64,000 nt of DNA from FEB-25 sp963822175 (GTDB lineage: Bacteria > Chloroflexota > Anaerolineae > Anaerolineales > UBA4823), in contig CAWGGJ010000008.1 of assembly GCA_963822175.1 (NCBI GenBank), positions 62,001 through 126,000 of the forward strand. The letters are read 5' to 3'. The position numbers were made by a program, and so were the translations under genes. Below, piece by piece: positions 43,836 through 53,379 of this stretch. The first letter of the stretch is position 1, and each line of letters starts with the position of its first letter. The notes under the pieces were generated by a model, which was not told the DNA's origin, did no database searches, and was given only the letters and a program-made list of their open reading frames with translations.

Positions 43836-45269
43836 TTACTCCAATTTGCTGACAGCCACTTGTATACGACGCATAGCTTCCGTCTGCTTGAGAATCGCTG
43901 CAATTTCCGTTGCTCCGCCAGGTGTCATCGCCAGTCCAGAGAGCGCCACGCGCACGGGCCACATAACTGTGCTTGTTTTATAGCTTTTCTCTGTCGCATA
44001 GGCCATGAGGACCTCGCGAATCTGCGGTTCACACCAACCTTCTATATTCGAAAGCAGCCCGGCGACCTCTTTTAGAATGGCCCGGCTGCTCTCCAGTGAA
44101 GATTTGCTCTTACTGTGCTCAAAAAGAGCGGCTTCATACGCCGGCACTTCCAGTAGGAAGCGGGTCATCGCGGGAATTTTGGTCAGGCGTGTCACGCGAG
44201 GCTGGATCACTTTGCTGGTCAGCTGGATATCACACTGTTGGGCAAATTCCGCGGGGTAAAACTTTTCTGCTAGGCGGTGGAATTCCTGCGGAGGTAATTT
44301 GCGAATGTGTTCGCCGTTCAACCATTCCAGCTTGGCGATCGAAAAGGCCGCCTTTGATTTGCTGATGTGGCGCACATCGAACGCACTGACCAGTTCATCG
44401 AGTGTAAAGACCTCGTGCTCATCACCCGGGTTCCAACCCAACAGGGCGATCATATTCATGATAGCCTGCGGTATGAACCCGGCAGCCATCAGGTCTTGAA
44501 AAGAGGCATCCCCCTCGCGCTTGCTAAGCTTTTTGCCATTCTCTTTGATGATATGCGGAAGATGGATGTAGACCGGGATCTCCCAACCAAAACTTTGGTA
44601 GAGCAGATTATATTTGGGCGTCGAAGACAGGTACTCCAGCCCGCGCACCACATGGGTGATCTTCATCTGGTGATCATCTACGACATTGGCAAAATTGTAG
44701 GTCGGGTAATCGTCCGATTTCAACAATATCTGGTCATCCAATTGGCTGTGCCGAATGGTAATCGTCCCAAACACCAGGTCGTCGAAGGTGGTTACTCCCT
44801 GCTCCGGGTCTGGGATGCGCTGGCGGATCACGTAGGGCTGACCAGCCGCGATGCGCGCCTGGATCTCCTCGGGGCTTAGAAACCGACAGGGGTTCATTTT
44901 TGGTTTTTTACCGCGCAGTTCTTTGCTATTTTCGGGCTTCGTGCAAAAACAGCGGTACGCCCCACCGCGCTCCACCAAAAGCTCTGCATATTGGCGGTAG
45001 ATGCCCTGATCTTTACGCTGGCTTTGAATGTAGGGGCCAAATTTTCCGCCGACATCCGGGCCTTCATCGTATTCCAGGCCGGCCAGGCGCAGTAAATCGT
45101 AAATGACGCTGATGGCCTTTGGATTGTGGCGCTTGCGGTCGGTATCTTCAATCCGCAAGATATAACAACCTCCAGCCTGGCGGGCAATACAGTAGGCATA
45201 GAGGCCGGTACGGAGGTTTCCGATATGCATGTAACCGGTGGGACTCGGAGCGATGCGTGTGCGTACCAT
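43836..45269 (-). CDS. gltX: Glutamate--tRNA ligase
   Basis: A 477-residue class I aminoacyl-tRNA synthetase that joins glutamate to tRNA. HIGH-type motif HIGN at residues 15-18 (RIAPSPTGYMHIGNLRTGLY), RIEDTDR, the anticodon-proximal KMSKS-type motif as KLSKREG (ENGKKLSKREGDASFQDLMA) and the C-terminal helical anticodon domain ending MTPGGATEIAAILKQTEAM. Length is normal. The start at 45269 (MVRTRIAPS) is fixed by homology; it has no ribosome binding site but TATAAT lies exactly six bases before it, suggesting a leaderless mRNA. Surprisingly for an essential gene, both flanks are transposon and attachment remnants. Confidence 0.97.
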   Translation of the reverse strand: MVRTRIAPSPTGYMHIGNLRTGLYAYCIARQAGGCYILRIEDTDRKRHNPKAISVIYDLLRLAGLEYDEGPDVGGKFGPYIQSQRKDQGIYRQYAELLVERGGAYRCFCTKPENSKELRGKKPKMNPCRFLSPEEIQARIAAGQPYVIRQRIPDPEQGVTTFDDLVFGTITIRHSQLDDQILLKSDDYPTYNFANVVDDHQMKITHVVRGLEYLSSTPKYNLLYQSFGWEIPVYIHLPHIIKENGKKLSKREGDASFQDLMAAGFIPQAIMNMIALLGWNPGDEHEVFTLDELVSAFDVRHISKSKAAFSIAKLEWLNGEHIRKLPPQEFHRLAEKFYPAEFAQQCDIQLTSKVIQPRVTRLTKIPAMTRFLLEVPAYEAALFEHSKSKSSLESSRAILKEVAGLLSNIEGWCEPQIREVLMAYATEKSYKTSTVMWPVRVALSGLAMTPGGATEIAAILKQTEAMRRIQVAVSKLE

Positions 45270-45275
45270 CAACCT

Positions 45276-45303
45276 ATTATAAATCATGCCGCTGTTGTGT
45301 CGA
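45276..45303 (-). promoter_or_regulatory. Promoter of gltX, leaderless type
   Basis: On the minus strand: TCGACA (45298-45303), 16-bp spacer, TATAAT (45276-45281), AGGTTG, ATG. The -35 differs from TTGACA at one base. Confidence 0.6.
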
Positions 45304-45486
45304 TCATCGTGCCATTCAAAGTCGGTCACCTGCTCCTGACGCATCTGGTTCCGTGTTAATGTGCTTTCGGCTTGTTGCCTGAGTAGTTACAATAAATATT
45401 CAATTCCAGATATGGAGTAATTTCAATTCCCGATCGATCATAAACGAATAGGTTGATTGGTTGCATTCGGATTGAAAAGGAGCATA

Positions 45487-45745
45487 TGAGAGTACGATCC
45501 CCAGGTTGATCTGGAGATGGCTTTTTTTCACCAAGACCCAACCTGGGAGCACTCTGATTGTGCTTTAATCTGGTCTTTTGAGTGAAAATTCGGGAATCAG
45601 CTCAATTTCATCGAGTAGATTTGGCGCCCCCTGCGGCTCCTGTGCACTCCTCGATCCCTCAATCCCCTGAGCAATCCTGTAGGGGCGCAGGGGAGATCAT
45701 AATACATCCCATCCGGGATTCCTCCCCTGCGCCTTTCTCAGAATA
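45487..45745 (+). repeat. Terminator plus attachment-type repeat segment, copy 1
   Basis: A hairpin with T-run (ATCCCCAG / CTGGAGAT ... TTTTTTT, 45487-45520), then about 220 bp shared with 49440-49670: GTGCTTTAATCTGGTCTTTT GAGTGAAAATTCG, GATTTGGCGCCCCCTGCGG (core at 45623-45636) and a CTGTAGGGGCGCAGGGGAG / CTCCCCTGCGCC hairpin. No gene lies between here and 45962 apart from this; the rest (45745-45960) is AT-rich and blank. Confidence 0.8.
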
Positions 45746-45961
45746 ACAACTGATGAATGGAGCTAGAACCTCTGATACATTGGAGCAACACGCTTTTCAA
45801 CCCCAGCCCATTTATCCTGATCATTGACCATGATCAACTATACTATAATATTTACTTTATAATCGTGCTTATTATTAGGTTGGAAGTTTATGGGTCCGCA
45901 TGGGATAAGGATATCTCAAAATGCGACATCTTCACTTTATATCTATAAAAATGCCTGATCG

Positions 45962-47659
45962 ATGAATGTACTAATGAATACTAGCATCACCAGGCGTCTA
46001 GAGAAGGTCATTGACCAGGCACCGGTATGGATCCTATTGATTTTAGGAATGTGGTTGGTGGTTCTGCGACCTTTGGGGGCTCATCTGGTGCTTATTCCGG
46101 GTGATCTGGGTGATGCCCGTTTCAATAACTACATTCTGGAGCATTTTTTTCGCTGGGTTACAGGGCTAGCTGGGGATTTCTGGAATGCACCTTTCTTTTT
46201 CCCGTTTCAGCAGACTATTACATTCAGTGATAACCTCCTGGGGTCAGCGCCGTTTTATGCCTTATTCAGATGGGCTGCCCTTGATCAGGAATCTGCATTC
46301 CAAGGCTGGTATATCCTTGGTTACATCTTAAATTTTATTGCAGCAAGCTATGTCCTGTGGCGCTTAGAGCTCAAACCTCTGGCTATTGGAGCTGGCGCAT
46401 TCTTCTTCGCCTTTGGACTCCCGTTGCTAGCACAAGAAAATCATGCCCAGCTCCTTTATCGGTTTTGCATCCCTCTGACATGTTTTTCACTCTGGCGATT
46501 CTACCAATCGCCTCGGTTGAAGACACTGATCTGCCTTGGCGTCTGGCTGGTGTGGCAATTTTATCTAACAATTTACATGGGGATCTTCCTGTCGTTCCTC
46601 CTGGCTGTTCTAATAGTATTACTTCCGCTCTTTGTTCCAGCACACACGTTCTCGCAGCGAATTGCGGTCTGGCCGCGCTGCATCATCGAATCCTGGACTA
46701 AGGCTCGCCTTACCGAAAGGATTTTTACTATTACCGCAATGGGAGTACTTGGCTTTGGTTTTGCATATCTTATATTGCCTTATTATCATGCTTCCCGGAT
46801 CTATGGTTTTTCCAGGAGTTGGTTAGAAGTTCTGGCCATGCTCCCCCGCATCCAAAGCTACCTGCTGGCGGACAATTCACAATTGTGGAGTTCAACGGCA
46901 AGCTTATTTGCCGATTTTCCACTCCGCTGGGAACACCAGTTGTTTCCTGGCTTAGCGATCTTAGCACTGGTGTTGGCTGGCATTGCAATGCGATTTAATA
47001 CCAAAAACCGCTGGTTAGCCTGGCTACATCTTGCCGCTGCACTCACGCTGATTGCACTTACGCTGGAGGTTCATGGATACTCACTTTACCGGTTGATCTG
47101 GCCGCTCCCGGGTATGGGCAGTGTCCGGGCTGTGACACGCATCATGCTGGTTGTAATGTGGCCCATTTCCCTTTTCATTGCCTGGGTTATCGACGGATTC
47201 ATGCAGCGGTTTAGTCAACAAAGACGATGGATGCAATCAGCTGCTTACCTGGTCGTCTGCCTTCTGGCGGTGGAATCAGTTTTTTATGCCCACTCTACCT
47301 ACAATAAAGCAGATGCCCAGTTTCGTCTGTCCAACCTGGCTCATCAAATCCCAGCGATAGTTCCTACAAATCCGGTCCTGTTTGTAGCTGAGAATCAGCA
47401 GGAACCATTCTGGGCGAAGGAAATCGACACCATGCTGTTATCCCAGGATCTGGGATGGCCAACCATTAACGGATATTCAGGCAACTACCCACCAGGTTCT
47501 ACGCGTTCGGACACTTGTGAACAACTGCCAGCGCGGATCAAGAGCTATATGAATTTTGCTGGAATCTCAGGCGAATCTTTTTACCTGGAGATGATGAGGC
47601 GCATCGTCCCGCTTGGGTTTACGGATTGTAATCAAACATGGTGGGAAAAAATGCCATGA
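45962..47659 (+). CDS. Multi-pass membrane protein, GT-C glycosyltransferase-like
   Basis: A 565-residue protein with about 11-12 hydrophobic segments (PVWILLILGMWLVVLRPLG, GIFLSFLLAVLIVLLPLFV, LFPGLAILALVLAGIAM, AAYLVVCLLAVESVFYAHS) and a C-terminal soluble tail. The first outside loop has PGDLGDARFNNYILEHFFRW, with acidic residues in the position used for metal-dependent catalysis in GT-C enzymes. This layout suggests transfer of sugar from a lipid-phosphate donor at the outer membrane face. Assignment to a numbered family is not possible by eye. No ribosome binding site is seen. It converges with another membrane GT-like gene, so the two form a cargo pair. Confidence 0.7.
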   Translation: MNVLMNTSITRRLEKVIDQAPVWILLILGMWLVVLRPLGAHLVLIPGDLGDARFNNYILEHFFRWVTGLAGDFWNAPFFFPFQQTITFSDNLLGSAPFYALFRWAALDQESAFQGWYILGYILNFIAASYVLWRLELKPLAIGAGAFFFAFGLPLLAQENHAQLLYRFCIPLTCFSLWRFYQSPRLKTLICLGVWLVWQFYLTIYMGIFLSFLLAVLIVLLPLFVPAHTFSQRIAVWPRCIIESWTKARLTERIFTITAMGVLGFGFAYLILPYYHASRIYGFSRSWLEVLAMLPRIQSYLLADNSQLWSSTASLFADFPLRWEHQLFPGLAILALVLAGIAMRFNTKNRWLAWLHLAAALTLIALTLEVHGYSLYRLIWPLPGMGSVRAVTRIMLVVMWPISLFIAWVIDGFMQRFSQQRRWMQSAAYLVVCLLAVESVFYAHSTYNKADAQFRLSNLAHQIPAIVPTNPVLFVAENQQEPFWAKEIDTMLLSQDLGWPTINGYSGNYPPGSTRSDTCEQLPARIKSYMNFAGISGESFYLEMMRRIVPLGFTDCNQTWWEKMP

Positions 47660-47698
47660 GCAGGCAGAATCGGTAACGTTCAGAGCGATAGGGATTGA

Positions 47699-49144
47699 CT
47701 ATTTGGGGGACAAATCCATTTTACCTTGGTGTTTTTCAGCGATCACAAAGATCGCTGTAACCACCAGAATTGAAATCAAATTGGGAAGTAAGATCATCCA
47801 ATTTCTAAACCCCAACAGCTTGCTCCCAAGATTGTATGCAAAGTAACCATTCTGCAGCTGTTGCCATGAATAGGTGTAGATTGATGAATACCCGAAGAAT
47901 TTTAGGTGAGCGTTTTCAAAGAAATGGTTGTCCGGTGCCAACATACTTCCAGCAAGAGGAATCAGCATTTGCCCTATCGAGATCACTGTTAAAATGATCA
48001 CCAATGGAATAAGGCGCCTGGGAACTAAAACCAATGGGATGGCAAGGAATAAAATCATAGGAATGAGATGCCGAGGACCGAAAGAAGCTCCACCCCACCA
48101 CAAAAAATAGCCTGAATTAATTATAAGAAGAGAAATGAAAGCAATCAAAACAATGGTACCTTCGAGGCGATAGCGCTTGTCCCGCCAAAGGAAGAAAAAT
48201 CCAACCATGGCCATGAGGAGCACCGGTGACTGCCAGAACAATCCATGTGCTGGGTGGAAAGTCAGATAGAAGAGCACCTCGAGACGTGGCCAGCTGATCC
48301 CCATGAATCCCTGAGACATCGGTTCTTGGAACTCATTGCTCAGATGCTCGTATCCAATTGTAAAAGGATTGCCAAAGGCAATGTTATTGTAACTCATCAG
48401 GATAACCATTGGTATGCTAGCGCCTAATACTGGTGGTAGGATGGTTGAGCGTATCCAGCGCCACGACAATCTTTCCCGAAGGATGTAACAATAATAGAAA
48501 CCTAATGGAAGAATGATGACCGCAGTGGTGTACTCCGTTATAAACGCGGCACCCAGCAGGAAACCAATCAAGAATAAATAAACTGGTTTCTGGCGAAGAT
48601 CAGGTAATAGTTTCAGATTGAAGATTAAGAAGAAGCTGATAAATAAAAGTGAACCCGCGAGCTGATGGCCAAAGAATATGGCACTAAATGGCAAAACCAT
48701 CGTCCCAAGCGCAACTGCCAGTGTCGCCAAATAAGCGCGCAACCGGCTACCTGATATGGTTTCACAAAAGACGTAAACGAGACTTCCAGCAAACGCTGAA
48801 GGTATTGCGATCACCAAAACGGTCAATATGTATTTGATCTGCATGAGATCCAGTCTATGCCCGGTCAGCTTCATCAATAAGTATAACGGCGCATAAAATA
48901 GAACTCCAAGGATCGATGTACCAATTGCTTTATCGGAATAATAGTGACCATTTATATAAGCCCTGTCAATAGTATTGGTTCCTTCGGTGTTGTAATAAGA
49001 ATCAATCGACAGGCGTCTCTCCTTGACGATAGCAAAGATGAGCCCAAGACGCGAATTTCCATTCGCACTCGGGTCTTGATAATAATACCCATACATAAAG
49101 GCGAGAAGTACAAAAACGAGTAGGGCTCTTTTCGTATATTTCAT
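47699..49144 (-). CDS. Multi-pass membrane protein, GT39-like glycosyltransferase superfamily
   Basis: A 481-residue protein with about 11 transmembrane segments. The first periplasmic loop (NGNSRLGLIFAIVKERRLSI DSYYNTEGTNTIDRAYINGHYYSDKAIG split over two lines here only by spacing) carries the pattern Y-x-x-x-G...D-x-A...G-H-Y-Y-S-D-K common in ArnT/PMT-like proteins of surface glycan pathways. Later parts include HPAHGLFWQSPVLLMAMVGF and WWGGASFGPRHLIPMILFLA, the latter also typical. It likely glycosylates a surface lipid, glycan or protein. No ribosome binding site is visible; TATAAT lies about 20 bases upstream of the ATG. Confidence 0.75.
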   Translation of the reverse strand: MKYTKRALLVFVLLAFMYGYYYQDPSANGNSRLGLIFAIVKERRLSIDSYYNTEGTNTIDRAYINGHYYSDKAIGTSILGVLFYAPLYLLMKLTGHRLDLMQIKYILTVLVIAIPSAFAGSLVYVFCETISGSRLRAYLATLAVALGTMVLPFSAIFFGHQLAGSLLFISFFLIFNLKLLPDLRQKPVYLFLIGFLLGAAFITEYTTAVIILPLGFYYCYILRERLSWRWIRSTILPPVLGASIPMVILMSYNNIAFGNPFTIGYEHLSNEFQEPMSQGFMGISWPRLEVLFYLTFHPAHGLFWQSPVLLMAMVGFFFLWRDKRYRLEGTIVLIAFISLLIINSGYFLWWGGASFGPRHLIPMILFLAIPLVLVPRRLIPLVIILTVISIGQMLIPLAGSMLAPDNHFFENAHLKFFGYSSIYTYSWQQLQNGYFAYNLGSKLLGFRNWMILLPNLISILVVTAIFVIAEKHQGKMDLSPK

Positions 49145-49439
49145 TAGATCAGTATTTCATTATAACATTTGCGACAATCAACCAAATCTGCGGAATTATT
49201 AAATTGGTAAACCTCTCTCCAAACCACAGTATTTATAGAAATAACCGATGGTAATTGACAGTGGGGCTTTCAGATGTCCTGTTTGGCGGCAACTCTACCA
49301 GTTGTAATCATGGGGGCAAATAGTAATAGAACTTCGCTTCACTCGCTTTGCTCGGTGTCGATGACATCCTGGGGCATCGCCTTGACAACCGAGTCAATGA
49401 TATTAGATAAGCATGAAAGCTACCTCCGTATGCCCTAGA
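49145..49439. other. Intergenic stretch without recognisable gene
   Basis: AT-rich spacer upstream of the GT39-like gene. It contains CGCTTCACTCGCTTTGCTCG (49335) and no coding signal. Confidence 0.4.
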
Positions 49440-49890
49440 CCGGTCATTTTTTCACCAGCACCAATCCTGGGAGTATTATGATTGTGCTTTAATTTGGTCT
49501 TTTGAGTGAAAATTCGCGAATCAGCTCAATTTCATCGAGTAGATTTGGCACCCCCGGCGGCTCCTGTGTACTCCTCGATCCCTCAATCCCCTGAGCAATC
49601 CTGTAGGGGCGCAGGGGAGATCATAATACATCCCATCCGGGATTCCTCCCCTGCGCCCTTCCTTGGCTCAGTTCTTTGGATTCGGGTGTTCTTCCCGGAT
49701 TGTCTGACTTCCAGGCGTGGCTACCTGGTCACCGCCACCTGCTGTGCTCTCCAGCGGTGCCTTTAGGCGACTTCGGCGGCTGCTGTGCTCTCCAGTGGAT
49801 TCGAATATTACACCCCACTGGTTTTGGAGGGTGCCGGACACCCGTCTATGGTGCACAACCCCTTGATCCGAAGGAATGGGCTCACATAAA
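49440..49890. repeat. Attachment-type repeat segment, copy 2
   Basis: Shares about 230 bp with 45515-45745 (core GGCACCCCCGGCGG at 49547-49560; CTGTAGGGGCGCAGGGGAG hairpin to 49660). A family of TGCTGTGCTCTCCAGCGG units follows (49738-49800), then the phrase from TTCGAATATTACACCCCACT (49800) to AACCCCTTGATCCGAAGG (about 49873), and a family A end at 49896-49937. Confidence 0.8.
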
Positions 49891-49933
49891 CAAAGTTGGG
49901 TTTCAGGTGAAAATTCATCATCCACAACCCAAC

Positions 49934-50725
49934 CTATGAACTTTTCCCCAATTTCAGTAATTGTTCTTGGGCATTGTGATACAGGGTAAGGTAATATTGA
50001 CATAGTTCTAAGACTTTTTCGAAGTCCAAGATTGCTTTTTCTATCTCTCCAGAAACGATATATGTTTCCCCGCGAATGAAATAATCCTCCGCAGTTATTG
50101 GGTCGTTCATTTCTTTATAATTGATCATTTCCCATTTATCAAATATGGTTATTTCGCGACTAGTGAATGCCTCAACATAGTCAGGGTTGATTTGTAATGC
50201 TTTATCGTATTCATTGATCGCGCGCAAAAAATTACCTACAAGATGGAATACGTCTCCTCGGTTGTTGTAGGCTGCCGCAAAATCAGGTTTTAATCGGATT
50301 GCCTCATCGTAGTCCTTGAGTGCCCCATCATAATAATGTTTACTTTTATATACAGTTCCACGATTACTATACGCCTCTGCAAAATCAGGTCTAATTTGAA
50401 TTGTTCGATCAAAATCACTTATTGCCAAATCCATGTCACCTTTGGTTGTATAACATAACCCACGATCATTGTAAACCTCTGCAAAGTCAGGATCAAGTAA
50501 GATGGCTTTATCAAAGTCCGCAATAGCACGAGGGAGGTCACCCTTTTTAAGGTATTCCGCTCCACGATTCAGGTAAAAAACAGCTGATTCCGGCTTGAAT
50601 GATGCTAAGAGATTCAGGTCATTAGGAAAGATTACCCCGTGCATAACTGTTCCAGTGGTAATGTCTGGATAAGTGAATATTTCAGGTTCGCCTTTGGCAA
50701 GGTGCGTTGCATGGTTTTGGGCCAT
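49934..50725 (-). CDS. TPR protein
   Basis: A 263-residue protein of tandem tetratricopeptide repeats with the canonical pattern: AVFYLNRGAEYLKKGDLPRA IADFDKAILLDPDF, AEVYNDRGLCYTTKGDMDLA, AEAYSNRGTVYKSKHYYDGA, AAAYNNRGDVFHLVGNFLRA, and a last one (AEDYFIRGETYIVSGEIEKA). No signal peptide. The start at 50725 (MAQNHATHLAKGEPEIF) has no ribosome binding site; TATAAT lies exactly six bases upstream (50732-50737), so a leaderless transcript is likely. A protein-binding role is expected; the partner is unknown. It is flanked on both sides by attachment-type segments. Confidence 0.85.
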   Translation of the reverse strand: MAQNHATHLAKGEPEIFTYPDITTGTVMHGVIFPNDLNLLASFKPESAVFYLNRGAEYLKKGDLPRAIADFDKAILLDPDFAEVYNDRGLCYTTKGDMDLAISDFDRTIQIRPDFAEAYSNRGTVYKSKHYYDGALKDYDEAIRLKPDFAAAYNNRGDVFHLVGNFLRAINEYDKALQINPDYVEAFTSREITIFDKWEMINYKEMNDPITAEDYFIRGETYIVSGEIEKAILDFEKVLELCQYYLTLYHNAQEQLLKLGKSS

Positions 50726-50731
50726 ATATAT

Positions 50732-50737
50732 ATTATA
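50732..50737 (-). promoter_or_regulatory. -10 box (TATAAT) of a likely leaderless transcript for the TPR gene
   Basis: Minus-strand TATAAT, ATATAT, ATG. Same spacing as for the SARP, radical SAM and gltX genes. The AT-rich surroundings make a chance match easier here. Confidence 0.45.
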
Positions 50738-50832
50738 TAAGAAAATACTAACCAAAATTTTCGATATAAATTAACAAAATCGATTTAGACAAAAGCCTTA
50801 GAAATTGATTATATATTTATTCTCCGCATCTA

Positions 50833-50990
50833 GCGCCCCCGGCGGAGTCACGCCACCTGCCTGGTTTATAGGCGGCTGCCGTGTTCTACGGCGGATTCGA
50901 ATATTACACCCCACTGGTTTTGGAGGGTGCCGGACACCCGTCTAGGGTGCACAACCATCTGATCAGAAGGAATGGGAGCGGGAGCCAGAG
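50833..50990. repeat. Attachment-type repeat segment, copy 3
   Basis: Core GCGCCCCCGGCGG at 50833-50845, then after 50 bases the phrase TTCGAATATTACACCCCACT (from 50896) to ACCATCTGATCAGAAGG (50973). It directly precedes the recombinase tail at 51006. Confidence 0.8.
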
Positions 50991-51005
50991 GATTATTATG
51001 GGCGG

Positions 51006-51176
51006 ATGCTGGGTCACTCCCTGGCGATCTTAATGACCACTTATGCTCACATAGCTCGCTTTGCTTGCTATGCATGCTATATTCCAGGGACCCAGGATGA
51101 AGCAGCGCGCCTGATGGATGAAATTCTCACTCCAATCCCGATCGATCTTCGTAATCTGAGAAGAGAAAAGAGCTAA
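51006..51176 (+). pseudogene. 3' tail of a tyrosine recombinase gene (remnant 5, longest)
   Basis: 57 codons: MLGHSLAILMTTYAHIARFA, then CYIPGTQDEAARLMDEILTP IPIDLRNLRREKS and stop. LGHS followed by T-x-x-TYAH contains the last catalytic His and Tyr region of XerC/phage integrases. The rest of the catalytic domain is missing, and the upstream DNA is attachment-type repeat. Confidence 0.8.
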
Positions 51177-51392
51177 GTGTCTGCCGATTTTTCTGAAATC
51201 TGTTGAATTACTCACGAAACCGGTCGCCAGGGTGATTTTCAGTTGTAAGTCATTGTCTAAAGGCTTGAACCTGGAACTTAGCGGTTATAGGTTTAATTAC
51301 TATTCAAGTACAGTTAAAGAAAAAAGCTTTTTACCCAAAAACAAGATATATTATAGGCAAATCGATAGTTGAAAGTCAGTCAGTTTACGCTG

Positions 51393-51426
51393 AAAAAACA
51401 GCACAGGCCTTATGGACCTGTGCTGT
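51393..51426 (-). terminator. Rho-independent terminator of the sulfatase gene
   Basis: Perfect 10-bp stem (ACAGCACAGG at 51398-51407 pairs with CCTGTGCTGT at 51417-51426), followed on the minus strand by TTTTTT. Confidence 0.9.
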
Positions 51427-51465
51427 CATCGCTGTCCGAGTGTAACTCTCTCGTATTCACTTCTG

Positions 51466-53097
51466 TCAATCTTTTTTCGGCGGCGTAAATAGGGCTTTAT
51501 CTTCCCCAATCTCGCCATCTATCAGCGCATTGAGCTTTTGGTTCATGGCCGATAACAATTCTTCACTGTATTTGGGATTGGTCGGGATGGCCAGATTGTC
51601 CATTTCCTCAGGATCCAGTAACAGATCGTAGAGAGCGACGTCATTATCGACCAGCAACTGCTTGACCGATGCCGGCCGGTTGTAATGACCCATCCCGAAG
51701 TAACGTACAAGCTTGTAACGGCCGTCGAAGATGCCGCGAAACATCTCGCGCTTTTCAAGGTTCGGCACGCCAATCTCATCCAGCATGCCTTTAAACGACT
51801 CCAAACCGCGATGGAATTCCTGGCCAGCCTGAGCGGCGGCGGCGTCAAACACCTTGGTCGCGTTGCGGCTAAACCATTCCGCGTCGACGGTGGCGATCAT
51901 ATCGTAGGTCATCAGGCTCCCCTTGCCGGGTGTGGTACTGCTGCCGCGGGGCCCGACAGAAGCGGGATCGCAAACCACGCCCGAGAGGTCATAGCCTTTC
52001 AGGAGCGGGTAGCGCTTCCGCCGTTCGTCCTCCGACAGGCCGGCAAACGCCAGGATCGTGGGTGCCAGATCGAGATGCGAGCCCACCGCATCCGTCCGGT
52101 TTGCGCCGGGGTGGCGCGGATCGGCGATCACCAGCGGCACGTTGACGGATTCCTGAAACGCCACGCTGCCCTTTTGGCGCAGGTGATGGGCACCGCCCTG
52201 CTCGCCATGATCTGAGGTGAAAATGATGATCGTATTATCAGCCTGGCCGGACGCTTCCAGAGCATCCAGCACTGCTCCGATGTGCCGGTCTACATCGAGA
52301 TGGCAGTTGAGGTAGTAGTTGACGTGGTTGTGCCACATGTCCTTGCGATCTTTCGGAATCCGGCCATAGTACACGTCACACAGGTGCTTATAGTTGCGGA
52401 CGGCTGGCGGCTGTCCTTCCAGGTCATCAAAGAAAGAGGCCGGCAAGGTCGTCTGCCATTTCTGATGGTAGAGCGGCGTATCGGGCGCGCCAAAGATCGG
52501 GAACATGCCCTTGACCTGGACCATCTCTTCCGCGTCGGTGTCGAAATACATCACATCGTGAGGGTTGACGAAGTTCACGGTCATGAACCAGGGTTGAGTC
52601 GCAGCAACCTTGGGAGCGCGCTTCGCCAGCCAGTCGACGGCCTCATCCGCAATCTTCGGATCTTTCAAGGCCCCATCCATCGGCCCGCCTATCACATCGC
52701 CCCAATCCTGGTACTCGGAGAAGCCGTAGGGCTCCATAGCTTCACGGGAGCCCTTAGCGGGAAACTCTGAGAGGTGCCACTTGCCTTTGAAGACGGTGTG
52801 GTAGCCCAGATCACGCAGCATATGACCGATGGTGGGCAAGGCTACCGGATCGGCCCGCATATCGTCGATCCAGGCGAAGTTGGTATTGTCAAACATGCGT
52901 GTGATCGGTGTATGCCTGCCCGTGTAAATAACCGAGCGGGAAGGGGTGCAAACCGAGGTGGTGGCGTGGTGATTGTTGAAAGTGACCCCGCGGGCGCGAA
53001 TGCGGTCCCGGCTGGGCAAGGCGAATTCCGCCGGCATGGGCTGGTGGGCATATTCCTGATCGGTCACGATCATAAGGATGTTGGGTCGTTTGGGCAT
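51466..53097 (-). CDS. Sulfatase (formylglycine-dependent, Cys type)
   Basis: A 543-residue protein from ATG 53097 (MPKRPNILMIVTDQEYAHQP) with GAGGAAC upstream. The sulfatase motif C-x-P-S-R is at Cys50 (TTSVCTPSRSVIYTGRHT); this Cys must be turned into formylglycine by a maturase that I do not see in the window. Metal-site residues include Asp13 and DNTIIIFTSDHGEQGG; the lysine GKWHLSEFP is also conserved. No signal peptide, so it is probably cytoplasmic unless exported another way. The gene is clearly more GC-rich than its surroundings and sits alone between attachment-type segments, which suggests acquisition. Substrate unknown; phosphonate or choline-sulfate-like esters are possible relatives' targets. 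Confidence 0.92.
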   Translation of the reverse strand: MPKRPNILMIVTDQEYAHQPMPAEFALPSRDRIRARGVTFNNHHATTSVCTPSRSVIYTGRHTPITRMFDNTNFAWIDDMRADPVALPTIGHMLRDLGYHTVFKGKWHLSEFPAKGSREAMEPYGFSEYQDWGDVIGGPMDGALKDPKIADEAVDWLAKRAPKVAATQPWFMTVNFVNPHDVMYFDTDAEEMVQVKGMFPIFGAPDTPLYHQKWQTTLPASFFDDLEGQPPAVRNYKHLCDVYYGRIPKDRKDMWHNHVNYYLNCHLDVDRHIGAVLDALEASGQADNTIIIFTSDHGEQGGAHHLRQKGSVAFQESVNVPLVIADPRHPGANRTDAVGSHLDLAPTILAFAGLSEDERRKRYPLLKGYDLSGVVCDPASVGPRGSSTTPGKGSLMTYDMIATVDAEWFSRNATKVFDAAAAQAGQEFHRGLESFKGMLDEIGVPNLEKREMFRGIFDGRYKLVRYFGMGHYNRPASVKQLLVDNDVALYDLLLDPEEMDNLAIPTNPKYSEELLSAMNQKLNALIDGEIGEDKALFTPPKKD

Positions 53098-53379
53098 AAT
53101 TCCAGGTTCCTCGTGATTTTTTTGGTTTATCGTAATAGTATACCACCGAGATTCCACGTCGAGCACTTTCGATCATTATTTTCACCACAAAGGGTGATGA
53201 TTTTGACAATCTTGGTTTAAGCATAGCATAATTTCCTCCAAAATGCTTTTATTTGACTGATTCGGGGACGTAGAATCCGGGTATTACTCTATATCGGGTA
53301 GGCGGTTGAGAAGCCTGCCTCCAGATTGATTGTCTGGAGATCAGTCATTTTTTTCCCACGGTCCATTTCAAGAGTTAAT

